Below are positions 34,196 to 45,885 of a stretch of 64,000 bases of DNA, piece by piece. The stretch is from NCBI RefSeq assembly GCF_048544455.1, contig NC_133532.1:88987156-89051155 (forward strand). The letters are read 5' to 3'. Source of the stretch: Silene latifolia (Eukaryota; Streptophyta; Magnoliopsida; Caryophyllales; Caryophyllaceae). The translations under genes and the position numbers were made by a program. Every line of letters begins with the position of its first letter. Within the stretch, counting starts at the first letter, position 1. The notes under the pieces are model-generated. The model did not search any database, was not told the origin of the DNA, and was given only the letters and a program-made list of their open reading frames with translations.

Positions 34196-34835
34196 TGTTT
34201 TAGCCTGAATTCTGCTGAAAGGATCCGGCCTGAAGATTTAGTAGTGTAGGTATCTAGTTCTAATATTGTTGGAAAGATGAAAAGTGATGAATGGAAGAAT
34301 TTATAAGAGAATAATAATGTTTATGTTGCTGGATCAGTAGACTGATAATAATGAAAGTAAGAACACAGTGGAATAAGAATAACAAGCTTAATTGTATAAG
34401 ATTTTTGTGTATTGTTTCGTATCTCTTACAAATGTTTCTCCCATCTATTTATAGCCTCTCTATTCTAACGTTTACATTTGATCTTCACACTCCTCCTAGC
34501 CGTTAGAAACCACTTCCTAATTAATAGGGCACATTCCCTATTAATCCGGTTGACTCATTCTTGTTTAACAACTTCCCCTTCTTCCTTTTTGCACGTTGCA
34601 GTATGTGGAGATGTTCACGTTCTTATAGTTTGATTTGGTCTTCCGCAGAAATAGGGCTTGGGCATAATTATCCTGTTGATTTGCTGATTGATTAGCCTGC
34701 AAGAGATTTCTACCAGGCCTTTTGAGTAGCTTCCCTGTCAAATAATAACTGTAATTGTCCGGCCTCTGGTTGCCCCAATCAGCCTAATTAAGTCAGGCTA
34801 GACTGAAGTCAGGTCAGGCTAAATTGGGCCTAACA
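34196..34835 (-). repeat. Tat-2 3' LTR
   Basis: Begins TGTTTTAGCCTG and ends GGGCCTAACA on the plus strand. Identical in length (640 bp) to 53007-53646 and about 98% the same. Followed by the polypurine tract at 34836-34845. Confidence 0.95.
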
Positions 34836-35036
34836 ATTGCCCCTTGACATTTTACCCATGGTGGATCAGGCCAGGGGTGAGATGCCAATTTACCGGGCTC
34901 AAAAAATAAAAAAGAATCACAACTGCTCAATGACTCTTAGACTTCTAGTGACCGTTAAACACTGCAACGGCTAGCTACGTGATGTCATTCTGACAGTTTT
35001 GCGTTTTCTAGGGTTTTTGCACCGTTATTCTTCCCC

Positions 35037-35044
35037 TATAAATA
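35037..35044 (+). promoter_or_regulatory. TATA box of the Tat-2 antisense gene
   Basis: TATAAATA, 161 bp before the ATG at 35198, the same word as in Tat-3. Between it and the ATG is a pyrimidine-rich leader. Confidence 0.6.
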
Positions 35045-35197
35045 CGGTAATGATGATGAGTTTATTCTTTACCAAAATTCTTCCACTTCTCTTGCTACAT
35101 TCTCTCTGAAACTCTTTCCTATTTCCCAGGAATTTTAGTCTGCTACTTGTAATTTGTCAATTAATCTACCAAAAAAATTAATAAAACAATAAAGGAT

Positions 35198-36008
35198 ATG
35201 GGAGCCAAAAAACGTCCTGCTTCACAAAACGCTGCGGCTGAACCTGAACCAACAGACACCCATGAGGAGGAGGTGGTTGAAATTGATCCTCCTGCTCGTG
35301 CTATAGCGCTTAAATACCAGGATTCTGTTTTTTCTGCTCTCCGATCTCTTGAATCTTCTTTCCCTGAAGAAAATCTGTTGAAAACGAACAATGATGGGGT
35401 CTTAAGGGAGAAAAAATTGATCCCTGATTCAGCTGAAGTTTGGATCCCTGAATTTTGTCCTGTCAGGGCTAACTGAGTGTCACCTGGTTTGTTCTGCATC
35501 TACTAGTGGGCGTTCAAGGCTGGTTGTAAGTTGCCTTTTACTCCTTTAATGATTGATACTATTCGTGCCATGGAAGTATCACCTTTCCAAATTATGCCAA
35601 TGGTTTGGAAACTTGTCCACTCTATTGAAAATTTATGTGCTAAACATAATCTTGTGATTACTGTTAATGACATCAAGGCAGTATATCATCTGAAAAATCC
35701 CTCTACTGGTCGTTTCAATTTGAGAATTAAGTCAAAAATGTCTCCATTAATTACTAACCTGGATTCTGGAGATGATAAAGGCTGGGCGAAGACTTACCTG
35801 TTTATCCGGACTGACACTCTAGGGCCAGGTCTGGATTATCTGAGATATCCTCCTCTAGAGAGTGGTAGGTTTCCTGTATTCCTAATTTGCATTTTACATT
35901 GTACGAATTTGGAATATTTAAGTTTTACCTGTGTATTTTGGGGATGTTTGCAGCTCCTGACTGGAACTTTGATCCTCTTGATAAGGAATCCGTTTCAAGG
36001 ATAGAGGC
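35198..36008 (+). pseudogene. Tat-2 antisense accessory gene, exons 1 and 2 (5' half)
   Basis: Exon 1 is 35198-35874, the intron 35875-35953 (GTAGGT...TTGCAG), and exon 2 begins at 35954. The N-terminal 35 residues are Pro/Glu-rich and disordered. The globular domain has AFKAGCKLPF, MPMVWKL, HNLVITV and LDSGDDKGW, close to the Tat-1 copy. Two in-frame stops (35474-35476 TGA, 35501-35503 TAG) break exon 1; the first replaces a Trp codon of the Tat-1 copy. Exon 2 is cut by the Tat-3 insertion and resumes at 45886. The first intron has the same phase (after base 1 of the codon) as in Tat-1 and Tat-3. Confidence 0.7.
36004..36008. repeat. target-site duplication GAGGC (left)
   Basis: Matches GAGGC at 45886-45890 exactly; these are the borders of Tat-3. 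Confidence 0.92.
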
Positions 36009-36660
36009 TGTTAGGCCTGGAAATCCGCAGAAGCCCTTGATCAATATCTCATCTCAACCTGACCATCAGGTTCTCAGGCTGTCAGGCTATCAGGGCACAC
36101 GAAGATAGGCGCCAGGCCATAGAGAGGACAACGGTCAAAATATCAGGACGATATTAGACCATAAACGCGTATTATAAAAGGATTATATACGCAGCATTGA
36201 ATGAGAAGATCTCGCAGTAAATTAAGTAATTAAGGGAGGAATATTAGCAATTATTACAGGCAATAATGGAGAATAATCCGCATTCAATACAGCATCAGGC
36301 AGCCGTTCAAGATTAGATCTTATATAAGGAACACTTCGAAGACATTGGAATCAACTCATTCTGGCACAAGAGAAAGCATACGTCCACATATAGTTAGAAA
36401 GATATTAAACATTGTCATTATTATACACTCAATTCTCCCAATTACATAGTGAAATCCTCTCATGGCTTGGTGCCTGTGGTTTTTTCCCATTCAAGGGTTT
36501 TCCACGTACAAAATTCTGTGTCTCATTATTGTTATTGTTATTATATTTACAGCTTTACATTTGACCCTGACGACCTGACCAATAGACCATCTAGAGCTAG
36601 TTAACCTTACACAACTCTAGCCTGACCTGATTTCGCCTTGCGCAAAATCCACACAAAACA
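36009..36660 (+). repeat. Tat-3 5' LTR
   Basis: 652 bp, TGTTAGGCCTGG...CACAAAACA. It contains a TATATAAGG box at 36313-36321 that could drive the genomic transcript. The right copy reads TTTATAAGG there. Confidence 0.93.
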
Positions 36661-36662
36661 AT

Positions 36663-36680
36663 TGGCGCCAACCGTGGGGC
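36663..36680 (+). other. Tat-3 primer-binding site
   Basis: TGGCGCCAACCGTGGGGC, two bases after the LTR. It matches the complement of a plant tRNA-Lys 3' end with one change. Tat-1 (58469-58486) and Tat-2 (52987-53004) carry TGGCGCCCACCGTGGG versions. Confidence 0.75.
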
Positions 36681-36737
36681 ATCTAGCTCTTTAAATCCTT
36701 TTTTCTTATCTTACAAAAATTCAAAAATCCTACAAAA

Positions 36738-38781
36738 ATGGCCCAACCTACCGTTGAAGAACAATTGAATGCAGCTCTCCAACAAATCGCTGAGTTGGAA
36801 AGCTTGAAAGAAAAAGTAGCCCAAACTGAGGCAGAAATCCTGCAATTAAGAGAATCCGAGTCAGCCCTGAAACAGAAATTAGAAAAAACTCAAGGAGCAG
36901 GCTCTAGATTCCAACCAAGAATCCCATTTGCATCAATCATCAAAAATATCGATTTTTCTAGTTTTGGGAGCCCAAGTGTTTCTAAATCCATTGATGTTGA
37001 TGGTGATGGATAACCAAAGAACGACAAGAAGAAACCTGATGAATCTGCAGCAGCCATCATGATGGCAGTAGTTCTGGAAATCAAGAAACTCAATGAAAAA
37101 TTCGATAAGATACCCGGAGTACCTGCCAGCATGGAAGAAGCTTCCCCTGACAGCTATGCTGATTCGCCTTTCATATACGAAATATCAAAAGTAGACCTAC
37201 CAAAGAAGTTCGTAGTTCCATCCATGAGGGTCTATGATGGAACCACGGATCCACAAAATCACGTGGCTCTTTATAAACAAAAATTCATGGCTGCATCTAT
37301 TCCCAGCGAATTTAGACAAGTCTGCATGTGTAAGGGATTTGGAACGACCCTGACTGGCCCTGCTCTCCAATGGTACATCAACCTGCCAACTGGGAGCATC
37401 CATTCCTTCGCCAACCTAATCAACAGTTTCAACCAGCAGGGAGTTGGAGAAACGATCCAGTGACCTTTACCGAGTTACACAGAAGCCTGATGAAACTCTC
37501 AGGACATTCCTCGCAAGATTCAATAAGGAAAAAGTATCCATACCCAGGTGTGACGTTGGAACAGCAGTGGAGGCATTCAGCCAGGGGTTACTACCATATA
37601 GTGACTTATACAGCGAGCTCACTAAGTATCCCTGCCACACCTTCGAGGACGTTCAGGCCAAGATTCCTGCCTTCATCAGGCTAAAGGAAGATAAAAGCTA
37701 TAAACTTGGATCACCCAGTAGACCAAAGGATCATGAAAGGAGTAATAGGAAGAGCAACAAAGGAAACAACTATAGGCCTACTCCATATTCCAGGCCAGAT
37801 CAGTCAGAAGTTAACCTGGCTCATGAGTATTAAGGTAAGGTTAAAGTTTATCCACCTATTTTCGAACATAACTTCAGTGTTGATATTGCAGGATTAATCC
37901 AGAGAATTGACAACATGGGATCAGCTGTCAGATGGCCTAGGAAGTCAGAGAATCCAAATCCCAGGAGAGACAATTCTAAATGGTGTGAATTTCACATGGA
38001 TATTTTACACACCACGGATGATTGTTTCACCCTGAGGAAGGAAGTGGCCTACCTGCTAAAATTTGGATACTTGAAAGACCTGATCAAGATAAAAGGCAGG
38101 AACGCAAACCAGGGTAAAGAGAATCAGGAGCATAAGCAGGATCGTAGTCTCCCTCCACCACCACCAATTTATGAAGTAAAGTTCATATCTGGCGGTTCAG
38201 ATATTTGTGGCCTGACAAGTTCAGCAGCAAAGAAGATAGCCAGGACGCCAATGACCTTATCACCCTGCAAGCCGGATCATATCCCAACAATCACTTTTAA
38301 TGATTGTGACCTGGTGGGCATCCCTGATGTTCATCATGATGGCCTGGTAATTTCTATGCAGATTGGAACCGCTACAGTAAGAAGGATCCTGGTAGATGGA
38401 AGCAGCTCAGTGAACTTGATCATGCTTGACGTACTGAAAGCCATGAAGACCAACGAGGACCAAATCATCAAGAAATCCAGCGTCCTAGTGGGATTCAGTG
38501 GTGAAACCAGGAGCACCCTAGGAGAAATCCACCTCCCAACCTACGTGGAAGGAGTCTCATCTTATGAGAAATTTGGAGTCCTTGACTGCCTGTCATCCTA
38601 CAACGCGATATTGGATAGGCCTTGGATTCATAATGTCAAGGTCGTACCGTCAACCTATCACCAGTGTATCAAGATACCAACAGACTGGGGCATAGCCACA
38701 ATCAAAGGGGATCACAAGATAGCCCAGGAATGCTACACAGCAGCCTTGAAGCCTTCCAAGGCAGGTAAGTCCCTTGCATAG
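36738..38781 (+). pseudogene. Tat-3 gag and protease
   Basis: Gag-protease polyprotein. It opens with a coiled coil (residues 5-55). The capsid core includes KKFVVPSMRVYDGTTDP and ALQWYINLPTGSI. A CEFHMDILHTTDDC segment is the degenerate zinc-binding region, and a PPPPP linker follows. The protease has ILVDGSSSVNLI (others have VDGGSS, so one active-site Gly is Ser). The frame is broken by TAA 37011-37013, a deletion and frameshift near 37440, and TAA 37831-37833. It ends at TAG 38779-38781, a stop conserved at the same place in Tat-1 and Tat-2 and followed by CAATTA. Confidence 0.88.
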
Positions 38782-38787
38782 CAATTA
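38779..38787 (+). promoter_or_regulatory. Tat-3 stop-codon readthrough context TAGCAATTA
   Basis: The protease ends with GCA TAG CAA TTA and the same frame leads into reverse transcriptase. UAG followed by CARYYA is the established leaky-stop context of tobamoviruses. In this copy another TAG follows at 38788, so readthrough would no longer reach pol. Confidence 0.7.
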
Positions 38788-40860
38788 TAGTACCCTATCA
38801 GGAGCACTTATGTGGCACCTCCCAGAATGGAAACAGATCAGGTAATCCTAGACCCTGAGTACCCTGACAGGTATGTTTTAGTAAGATCTGACGCACCAGA
38901 TAGTGTCAGACCTGAACTGGTAAAGTTCCTTAAAAATAAATCATCTTGGTTTGCTTGGTCACATTTTGATATGATTGGAATTAGCGCTGATATAATTACA
39001 CATAAACTCAATGTTGACCCATCTTTTAAGCCTATACAACAGAAAAGACGGAAATTTGCAGCTGAAAGAAATACCATTATTAACGAGGAAGTAGAAAAAC
39101 TCTTGGATATGGGAATGATCAGGGAAGTAATGTACCCTGAGTGGCTGGCTAACGTAGTTGTTGTGCAGAAAAAGAATGGAAAGTGAAGAGTCTGTGTAAA
39201 CTACACTAACCTGAACAAAGCCTGTCCTAAAGATCCATTTCCCTTGCCGCATATTGATGCCATGGTAGACGCCACAACAGGCCATGAGATGCTGACATTC
39301 ATGGATGCTTCCAGCGGATTCAATCAAATAAAGATGCACCCTGCTGACCAGGAGAGTAATGTATTCATTACAGACCGAGGCATATACTGTTACACTGCCA
39401 TGCCTTTCGGCCGGAAGAATGCAGGGGCAACGTACCAGCGCCTGGTCAACATGATGTTTAAAGACCAAATAGGTGACATCATGGAAGTATACATAGACGA
39501 CATGGTGGTGAAATCCAAAAATGCAGAAGATCATGTGAAACATATAGAAATAGCATTCGAGATATTGGAAAAATACAACATGAAGCTAAACCCTGCAAAA
39601 TGCCACTTTGGAGTCTCTGCAGGAAAATTCCTTGGATACATGGTCCTAAAAACGGGCATAGAAGCCAGCCCTGAACAGATAAAGGCTATCCTAGAGCTAC
39701 AATCACCCAAGTCTGTCAAGGATATCCAGAAATTGACAAGCCGGGTAGCTGCCCTGAATCGTTTCATATCAAGATCCTCTGAGAGATGCAAAACATTCTA
39801 TAACCTCCTCAGGAAGAATAAATAGTTCCAATGGACGAACGAACATGAGACAGCTTTTCAGGATCTAAAATCCTACCTATCATCTCCACCCTTAATGGCT
39901 AAGCCAGAGAAGGGAGAGCCTTTGTCAGTATACCTATCATCACATCGACACACGCGATCAGTGTGATCCTAGTGAAAGAACAGGATGGTCAGCAACATCT
40001 AGTCTACTATATAAGTAAAAGCCTGCTAGATGCTGAGTTGAGGTATGGATTCCTTGAAAAATATGTCTTAGATTTAATTATGTCATGTACTAAATTGCGA
40101 CCTTATTTTGAAAGTCACCCCATTATAGTCAGGACCAATTTACCCATAAAATATGTCCTACGTAAGCTTCGAACTTTCGGCGGGATGGCCAAATGGTCGG
40201 TCACAGATTAGCACATACGACATCTCCTTTGAACCCAGGGCAGCGATTAAATCGCAGGCCCTAGCAGACTTTGTGGCTGACTTTAGCCCTAACCTGAAAC
40301 CAGACCTGATAAAAGAGGTCAACCAACTAGAAAATAAAACCCCAGACCAAGAATGTACCATATTCGTAGATGGGGCATCCAACGCCAGGGGGACAGGGTT
40401 ATGATTAGTACTTAAATCACCACAGGGAGACGTGATAGCTCAGGCTATAAGCTGTGAGTTCAAAGCTACCAACAATGAAGCAGAATATGAAGCCCTGATA
40501 ACAGGCTTAAAGGTATGTCTAGACCTCGGTGTTCAAAACCTAAAGGTAAAAACTGATTCACTCCTAATTGCTAATCAAATAAAGGGAATTTATACGGCTA
40601 AGGATGCAAAAATGATTTCGTATTTTGAATATGCAAAAAACCTTACCGCTAAATTTCCTTTATTTGACATAGATCAAATATCAAGAGACCTGAACAACCA
40701 GGCTGATGCTCTGGCCAGCCTAGGTTCAAACTTTACCCCCACTGTTTTCGACAAAATACAAATTGTGCATTTACTAGAGCCAACCATCAGCAAACCTGAA
40801 CAAGTCAATCCTGTCAATCAGGACAATAACTCTTGGACTAAACCCTATTATGATTGGTTT
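38782..40860 (+). pseudogene. Tat-3 reverse transcriptase and RNase H domains
   Basis: Reverse transcriptase (about 38950-39830) with ANVVVVQKKNGK, FMDASSGFNQIK and the intact active site YIDDMVVK at about 39490-39515. The RT-linked RNase H follows (39950-40210; VYYISKSLLDAE-type segment). The second RNase H (40360-40740) has IFVDGASNARGTG, NNEAEYEALI and KTDSLL. Stops occur at 39184-39186 (a Trp codon turned TGA), near 39824 and near 40402, with shifts near 39940 and 40190. Confidence 0.88.
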
Positions 40861-42069
40861 CTCCGAGGAATACTGCCTCAGGGCAGACATGAGGCAAGGG
40901 CCTTTAAAATTAGAGCTTCAACTTATGCTATCATCAATAACACTTTGTTCAAGAAATCGCAGGCTGGACCCTACCTGAGATGCTTGGAGCCTGACGAAGC
41001 CAAACTAGTACTTCAAGAAATACACGATGGACATTGTGGCAACCACAAAGGCGGGAAGAGCTTGGCAAGTAAAATTCTCAGGACAGGCTACTACTGGCCT
41101 ACACTGAGAGCTGACTGCCTGGAATACCCTTCAAAATACGAAGCTTGTCAAATTCATGCACCAATCATACATCAGCCATCTAAACTCCTCCATTCAATTT
41201 CCGCACCCTGGCCGTTCATAAAATGGGGCATGGATATTGTGGGAAAATTGCCCGTAGCTCCTGGACAAAAAGTATTCATGTTGGCTATGACTGATTAATT
41301 CTCTAAATGGATTGAGGCTGAATGTTTCAAGAAAGTAACTGAAAAAGAAGTAATATCCTTCATCAGGACAAACATCATTTGCAGATATGGAGTCCCATCA
41401 GAAATAGTATGTGATAATAGAACTCAATTTGTGGGGAAAAGGACCCAAGCATTTTGCCAAGAATGGAATATCAACCTGGTAACATCAACCCCTGGATATC
41501 CAAAAGCCAATGGTCAGGCCGAATCAAGCAATAAAGTAGTCATAAGCTGCCTAAAAAAGAAGCTAAAAAGAAGACGAGGCAGATGGGCTGAAGAACTCCC
41601 ATTAGTACTATGGGCAGACAGGACAACTCCAAAAACTGCAACAAGCCAAACACCTTACTCTCTGGTATATGGTTGTGAAGCTGTCATTCCTGCGGAAGTA
41701 CGAGTACCAACATCCAGATACAGCCTAAACAATGTTGAGGCGAATAGAGACCTAATGCAATATAACTTAGTTATAAAAAAAGAACTAAGAGACGCTGCCA
41801 AAATCAGAATGGCATCATATCAACAAGCAGTCGCCAGGACTTACAACAAAAACGTCAGGATCAGGGTCTTTAATTAAGGAGACCTTGTCCTACGCAAGGT
41901 ATTTCCAAATAAGAAAGAAAAATCAGCAGGCAAACTGGCTCCCACATGGGAAGGCCCTTACTTAATTGATTCAATTGTTGGACAAGGAGCATACAGGCTC
42001 CAAACGCTAGAAGGGGAAATGATCCCGAGATCCTGGAATGTAACTCATTTAAAATTATTCCATATGTAA
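40861..42069 (+). pseudogene. Tat-3 integrase
   Basis: The zinc-binding H...H...C..C region (HDGHCGNHKGG ... CEACQ-like, here YEACQ) lies at 41020-41150. The catalytic Asp is in GMDIVGK, the second in CDNRTQF and the Glu in NGQAESSNK (about 41510-41530), so the triad is present. The C-terminal domain has WEGPYLIDSIVGQGAYRL and ends LKLFHM with a stop at 42067-42069. Stops occur at 41296-41298 (Tyr codon TAC to TAA) and 41875-41877. Confidence 0.88.
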
Positions 42070-42766
42070 AGATCAGATCAGACTACAATCAGGTATAAAT
42101 TCAATCACTGCTCAACCTGGCGTGCTACCTGATGAACTACATGTTTTACATGCCTTGTCTGCAATTTATATCTGTTCAACTAACCTACTTATCTACTTCT
42201 TGAATCCTGAACAATTATACATGATAAATAGTTATATGCATAAATATTCAGGATTGAGGGCTACTCTACCATATATTTCTGAAACAAAATTTTGCACTTA
42301 ATTGTGCCTGACGAGTTGGTAACCACCACCAGATACAGTAAATGTCAGGACCAATCAGGCATGAAATAATTGCCTGACTTGACTAGGTTTACTGCCACGG
42401 ATTACAACCGGCTGGACGCAGCAAGACAGGTGAAAGGGTGTTCTCTCCCAAACACTTAGTCTAAATGCTCTCCTGATAGGCCGAATACCAAGCCCTCCAG
42501 CTAGACAGAGGACATAAGCCCTCCTGACAGGCCGGTTTTCCCACCCCTTCAACCATTATAGCAACAAACTATACTTGGTTGAATTACTCACGAATAACAA
42601 GATAGAAGAAAAATGATGTGCAGGCTATTCAAACAAAATGTTTGACAGACCCAACAAGATGAAACTCATAAATCCAAGCAAAGTTAAAAGCAAAATCAGC
42701 CAAAAAAGGCCACCATGCCTATATTAATAAAAACCCTTACCCCCTGGGGCAAAGGCGCCAAAATAT
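42070..42766 (+). other. Tat-3 3' UTR between pol and antisense gene
   Basis: No gene. On the minus strand it carries the same blocks as Tat-1 and Tat-2: GTGGAGTGGCCCTCAATC-like at 42245-42275, and GTCAGGAGGGCTTATG-like units at 42465-42540. Confidence 0.65.
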
Positions 42767-44892
42767 TCATAAAGGCCAGGGATAGTCTCCCTGACCCAAG
42801 ACAGAAAAATAGAATAAAATATTGTTTGTCCAGGGACATCCCCCCTGGATGGGCCAAATACCTCCACCCTTGGCCGGACCAGCATCAACATCCTGCTCAC
42901 CTAGAGAGTCCACCTCTTGTTCATTTCCCATATTATGCAGGTCAGGATACTTTGAAGCAGCAAAAGCCATCTCAGCTTCAGGGTTCCATTTTGCCCTGGC
43001 CTCGACAGGCTCCGACATAGCAGCAGCCCTTCCCTTAATATAGAAATAGAGGGAAGCATCGACTAACTTGAACTCCAGGTCATCCCTTTCCTGGGTGAGC
43101 TCCTCATTTCTGTCCAAAGCCTCCTGCAAAAGCCGCTTGCTTGAATCTGCCTCAGCCTGCACCCTCACCAAGTCAGCAGCTTTAGCAGCCAGGTCAGCTC
43201 GTGCAAAATCCAGCTCAGACCTCAGCCTGTCATAATCTGACCTCATCAGATCAATCCTGGCCACCAAAAAAGTAGCCTGATAGGTGTTATGGAGACAGGA
43301 CGCAGCACCCTGATCGAAAATAGGAAGAAAAGTATAAGTGATATACCACAATAATAAAAACTACCCAAACAAAACACACATAAAAATTGTTCTAGCCTAC
43401 CTCCCTTACAGCAGCCAACGCACCTGCAAAGAGGCCGACTGAATGATCCACCGGAGCAACTGCCTGAGTAGTAGTCTCAACAGGGTCAAGCGTGAGCATG
43501 ACATCCGATCTAGAAGCAGCGTAGTCCCTGATCTTCACCCTAGCAGCCTCCATATTATCCACCCTGGCTTTCACTTCCCTGACCAGGGCAGAAATGTCAA
43601 CATCTTCAATTTTCCTTTTTTGGGATGCTGAACTTGTTTCAGCAGGGGCAGCAGGTACAACAGTGACTTTGGCAGCATCAAACTATTCAGTCAAATCAAT
43701 AAAAGTTTCAGCATCCCCGCTTCCCTGGGAACCTTCCTCCTTGATCTTAGCCAGCCTGGCTGAATGGTCAGCCATACCGAACCTGGCAAGACGAGTAGAT
43801 GACCTGGTGGCTACAACACAAAATAATATATTAGCAATATAAACCAAACATTATCAGGAAGCCAAAGTAAAAAGAAAAGATAGACTAAGATAAACTTACT
43901 GCCTGAGGTAGTGGCACTAACCGCCCCTGAAGGTTTAGGCGCCCGACAGCACCGTCAGCCTTCAAGCAGCGAGGAAGGTGACCAACCCCACAACAGAGTG
44001 ACCAAGACCTCTCCAAAGGAGGAATAGCAAGGAAAGCAGAAATATTGGCAGTAGGATACTTAGTTTCAGTAACCCAATCATCAACTACACACATGAGAGG
44101 TATGACTTATTATAAACTTCATTTTATTGTCACTAACAAGTAAAACATGCAGGGCAAAGAGAAAAACTAAAAGACTCACCAGCAACGCAAGCCTCATGAT
44201 TTAAATACGCCAGGTCAGGACCCACAGAATTGATCCCGACAAACATGTACCAATGACCCCGCCTTTGTTATGGCGGCCGTCCGTCCAGGTTGCTCAAAAG
44301 AGGAGTAGTAGAAGCCCTGACCTTAAAACTTATTCGGCCAGGACTGTTGGTTTTAACGGCATAACAAGCCTTCAGATCATCAAGAGAAAAAGAAATATTG
44401 TGCTTTTTACAGAGATTCTCAATAGAACACGTAGCCTTCCACACCATAGGCATCAACTGATAAGATGGAACACAATCTCTTTGATAACCTCAACCATAAG
44501 AGGGGAAAGGGAAGCTTACAACCTGCCTTGAAAGCCCAGTCATGAATACAGAACCAACCAGGAGAAGCCCAGTCGGCCCTGATAGGAGATTTCTCAGGGA
44601 TCCAGACTTCAGTATCAGCAGGGATGATTCTCTTATCCTTCAGCACCTTCTCAAACTCAGGCTTCAAGCGGTTTGCAAGAGACTGATCCTCATTTAAAGC
44701 CTTCGTAGGCTTGAATTGAAAGTCACCATGGAATATTGAGATCATCTCCAATGGAGAATCACAAGGCTTACTGATCGTGGAAGGTTGAGCGGCAGAAGAA
44801 GTAGGTAAATTCTCAGAAGAAGTCCCTTCAGGATTCTGGGAAGGAGGGGTTGCAGGAGTCGCTGCCCTGGTAGACTTCCTTTTTGCGGACAT
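42767..44892 (-). pseudogene. Tat-3 antisense accessory gene (four exons)
   Basis: Minus-strand gene inside plus-strand Tat-3, homologous to 30591-32780 and 35198-47157. Exons: 44892-44180, 44084-43900, 43810-43401, 43309-42767. Introns are 95, 89 and 91 bp with GT...AG ends and phases 1, 1 and 0. Exon 1 starts MSAKRKSTRA and has AFKAGCKLPF and MPMVWKA. Exon 2 has PPLERSW. Exon 3 has RSSTRLARFG. Exon 4 is a coiled coil ending YFYIKGRAAAM ... WNPEAEMA ... YPDL. A frameshift near 44490, a stop near 44265 and a TAG at 43685-43683 break it. TATAAATA lies at 45030-45023, about 131 bp before the ATG. Possible roles include an RNA- or chromatin-associated partner; nothing in the sequence decides. 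Confidence 0.7.
42832..42858 (-). repeat. Tat-3 conserved hairpin CCAGG...CCTGG
   Basis: CCAGGGACATCCCCCCTGG on the plus strand, followed by ATGGGCC. Tat-1 (32816-32835) and Tat-2 (47283-47300) carry the reverse orientation at the equivalent place, just past the antisense gene end, so it may mark that gene's 3' end. Confidence 0.6.
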
Positions 44893-45226
44893 TGTTGAAA
44901 AATTATGAAGAATTGATCGAAGATTGAAGAAACTGTTAATTAAGGGAACTGGTGAGAAAGATTAATAAGAGAGAAATAAGAAGAATTATTTTGGTGGAGT
45001 TCAACTTAATGAAGCACTCAGGTATTTATAGTGGAGAAGATTAGGGTTTCAACCGCAAAGGAAGTGGATAATCATTAAGGAAGTTGCAGTAAATCTTACA
45101 CGCGTCATAAACTACAGTAAAATAGCCGTTACAAGAAACTGACTGAGCATAACTTAACCGTTGGGTAATCTTCCTAAAAATAAAGTTATCTCCTCATTTT
45201 TTCGTCCTGGCATACTGAAAATAAGC

Positions 45227-45240
45227 AGATAAGGGGCAAT
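45227..45240 (+). other. Tat-3 polypurine tract
   Basis: AGATAAGGGGCAAT immediately before the 3' LTR at 45241. Confidence 0.85.
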
Positions 45241-45885
45241 TGTTAGGCCTAGAAATCCGCAGAAGCCCCTGATCAATTTCTCATCTCAACCTGACCATCA
45301 GGCTGTCAGGCTATCAGGGCACACGAATATAGGCGCCAGGCCATGGAGAGGACAACGGTCAAAATATCAGGACGATATTAGACCATAAACGCATATTATA
45401 AAAGGATTATATACGCAGCATTGAATGAGAAGATCTCGCAGTAAATGCAGTAATTAGGGGAGGAATATTAGCAATTATTACAGGCAATAATGGAGAATAA
45501 TCCGCATTCAATACAGTATCAGGCGGCCGTTCAAGATTAGAGCTTTTATAAGGAACACTTCGAAGACATTGGAATCAACTCATTCTGGCACAAGAGAAAG
45601 CATACGTCCACATATAGTTAGAAAGATATTAAACATTGTCATTATCATACACTCAATTCTCCCAATTACATAGTGAAATCCTCTCCTGGCTTGGTGCCCG
45701 TGGTTTTTTTCCCATTCAAGGGTTTTCCACGTACAAAATGCGTTGTCTCATTATTGTTATTGTTATTATATTTACAGCTTTACATTTGACCTTGACGACC
45801 TGACTAATAGACCATCTAGAGCTAGTTAACCTTACACAACTCTACCCTGACCTGATTTCGCCTTGCGCAAAATCCACACAAAACA
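45241..45885 (+). repeat. Tat-3 3' LTR
   Basis: 645 bp. It lacks 8 bp (TTCTCAGG) present in the 5' LTR and has about 22 substitutions by hand count. Confidence 0.93.

Larger units (their letters stand above)
36009..45885 (+). mobile_element. Tat-3, Ty3/gypsy Tat element (innermost)
   Basis: A 9877-bp plus-strand element, opposite to its hosts. LTRs are 36009-36660 and 45241-45885; the primer site is 36663-36680, gag-protease 36738-38781, pol 38782-42069, the antisense gene 44892-42767 (minus) and the polypurine tract 45227-45240. The perfect GAGGC duplication lies in exon 2 of the Tat-2 antisense gene. The LTRs differ at about 22 positions plus an 8-bp indel, more than those of the element it sits in. 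Confidence 0.95.
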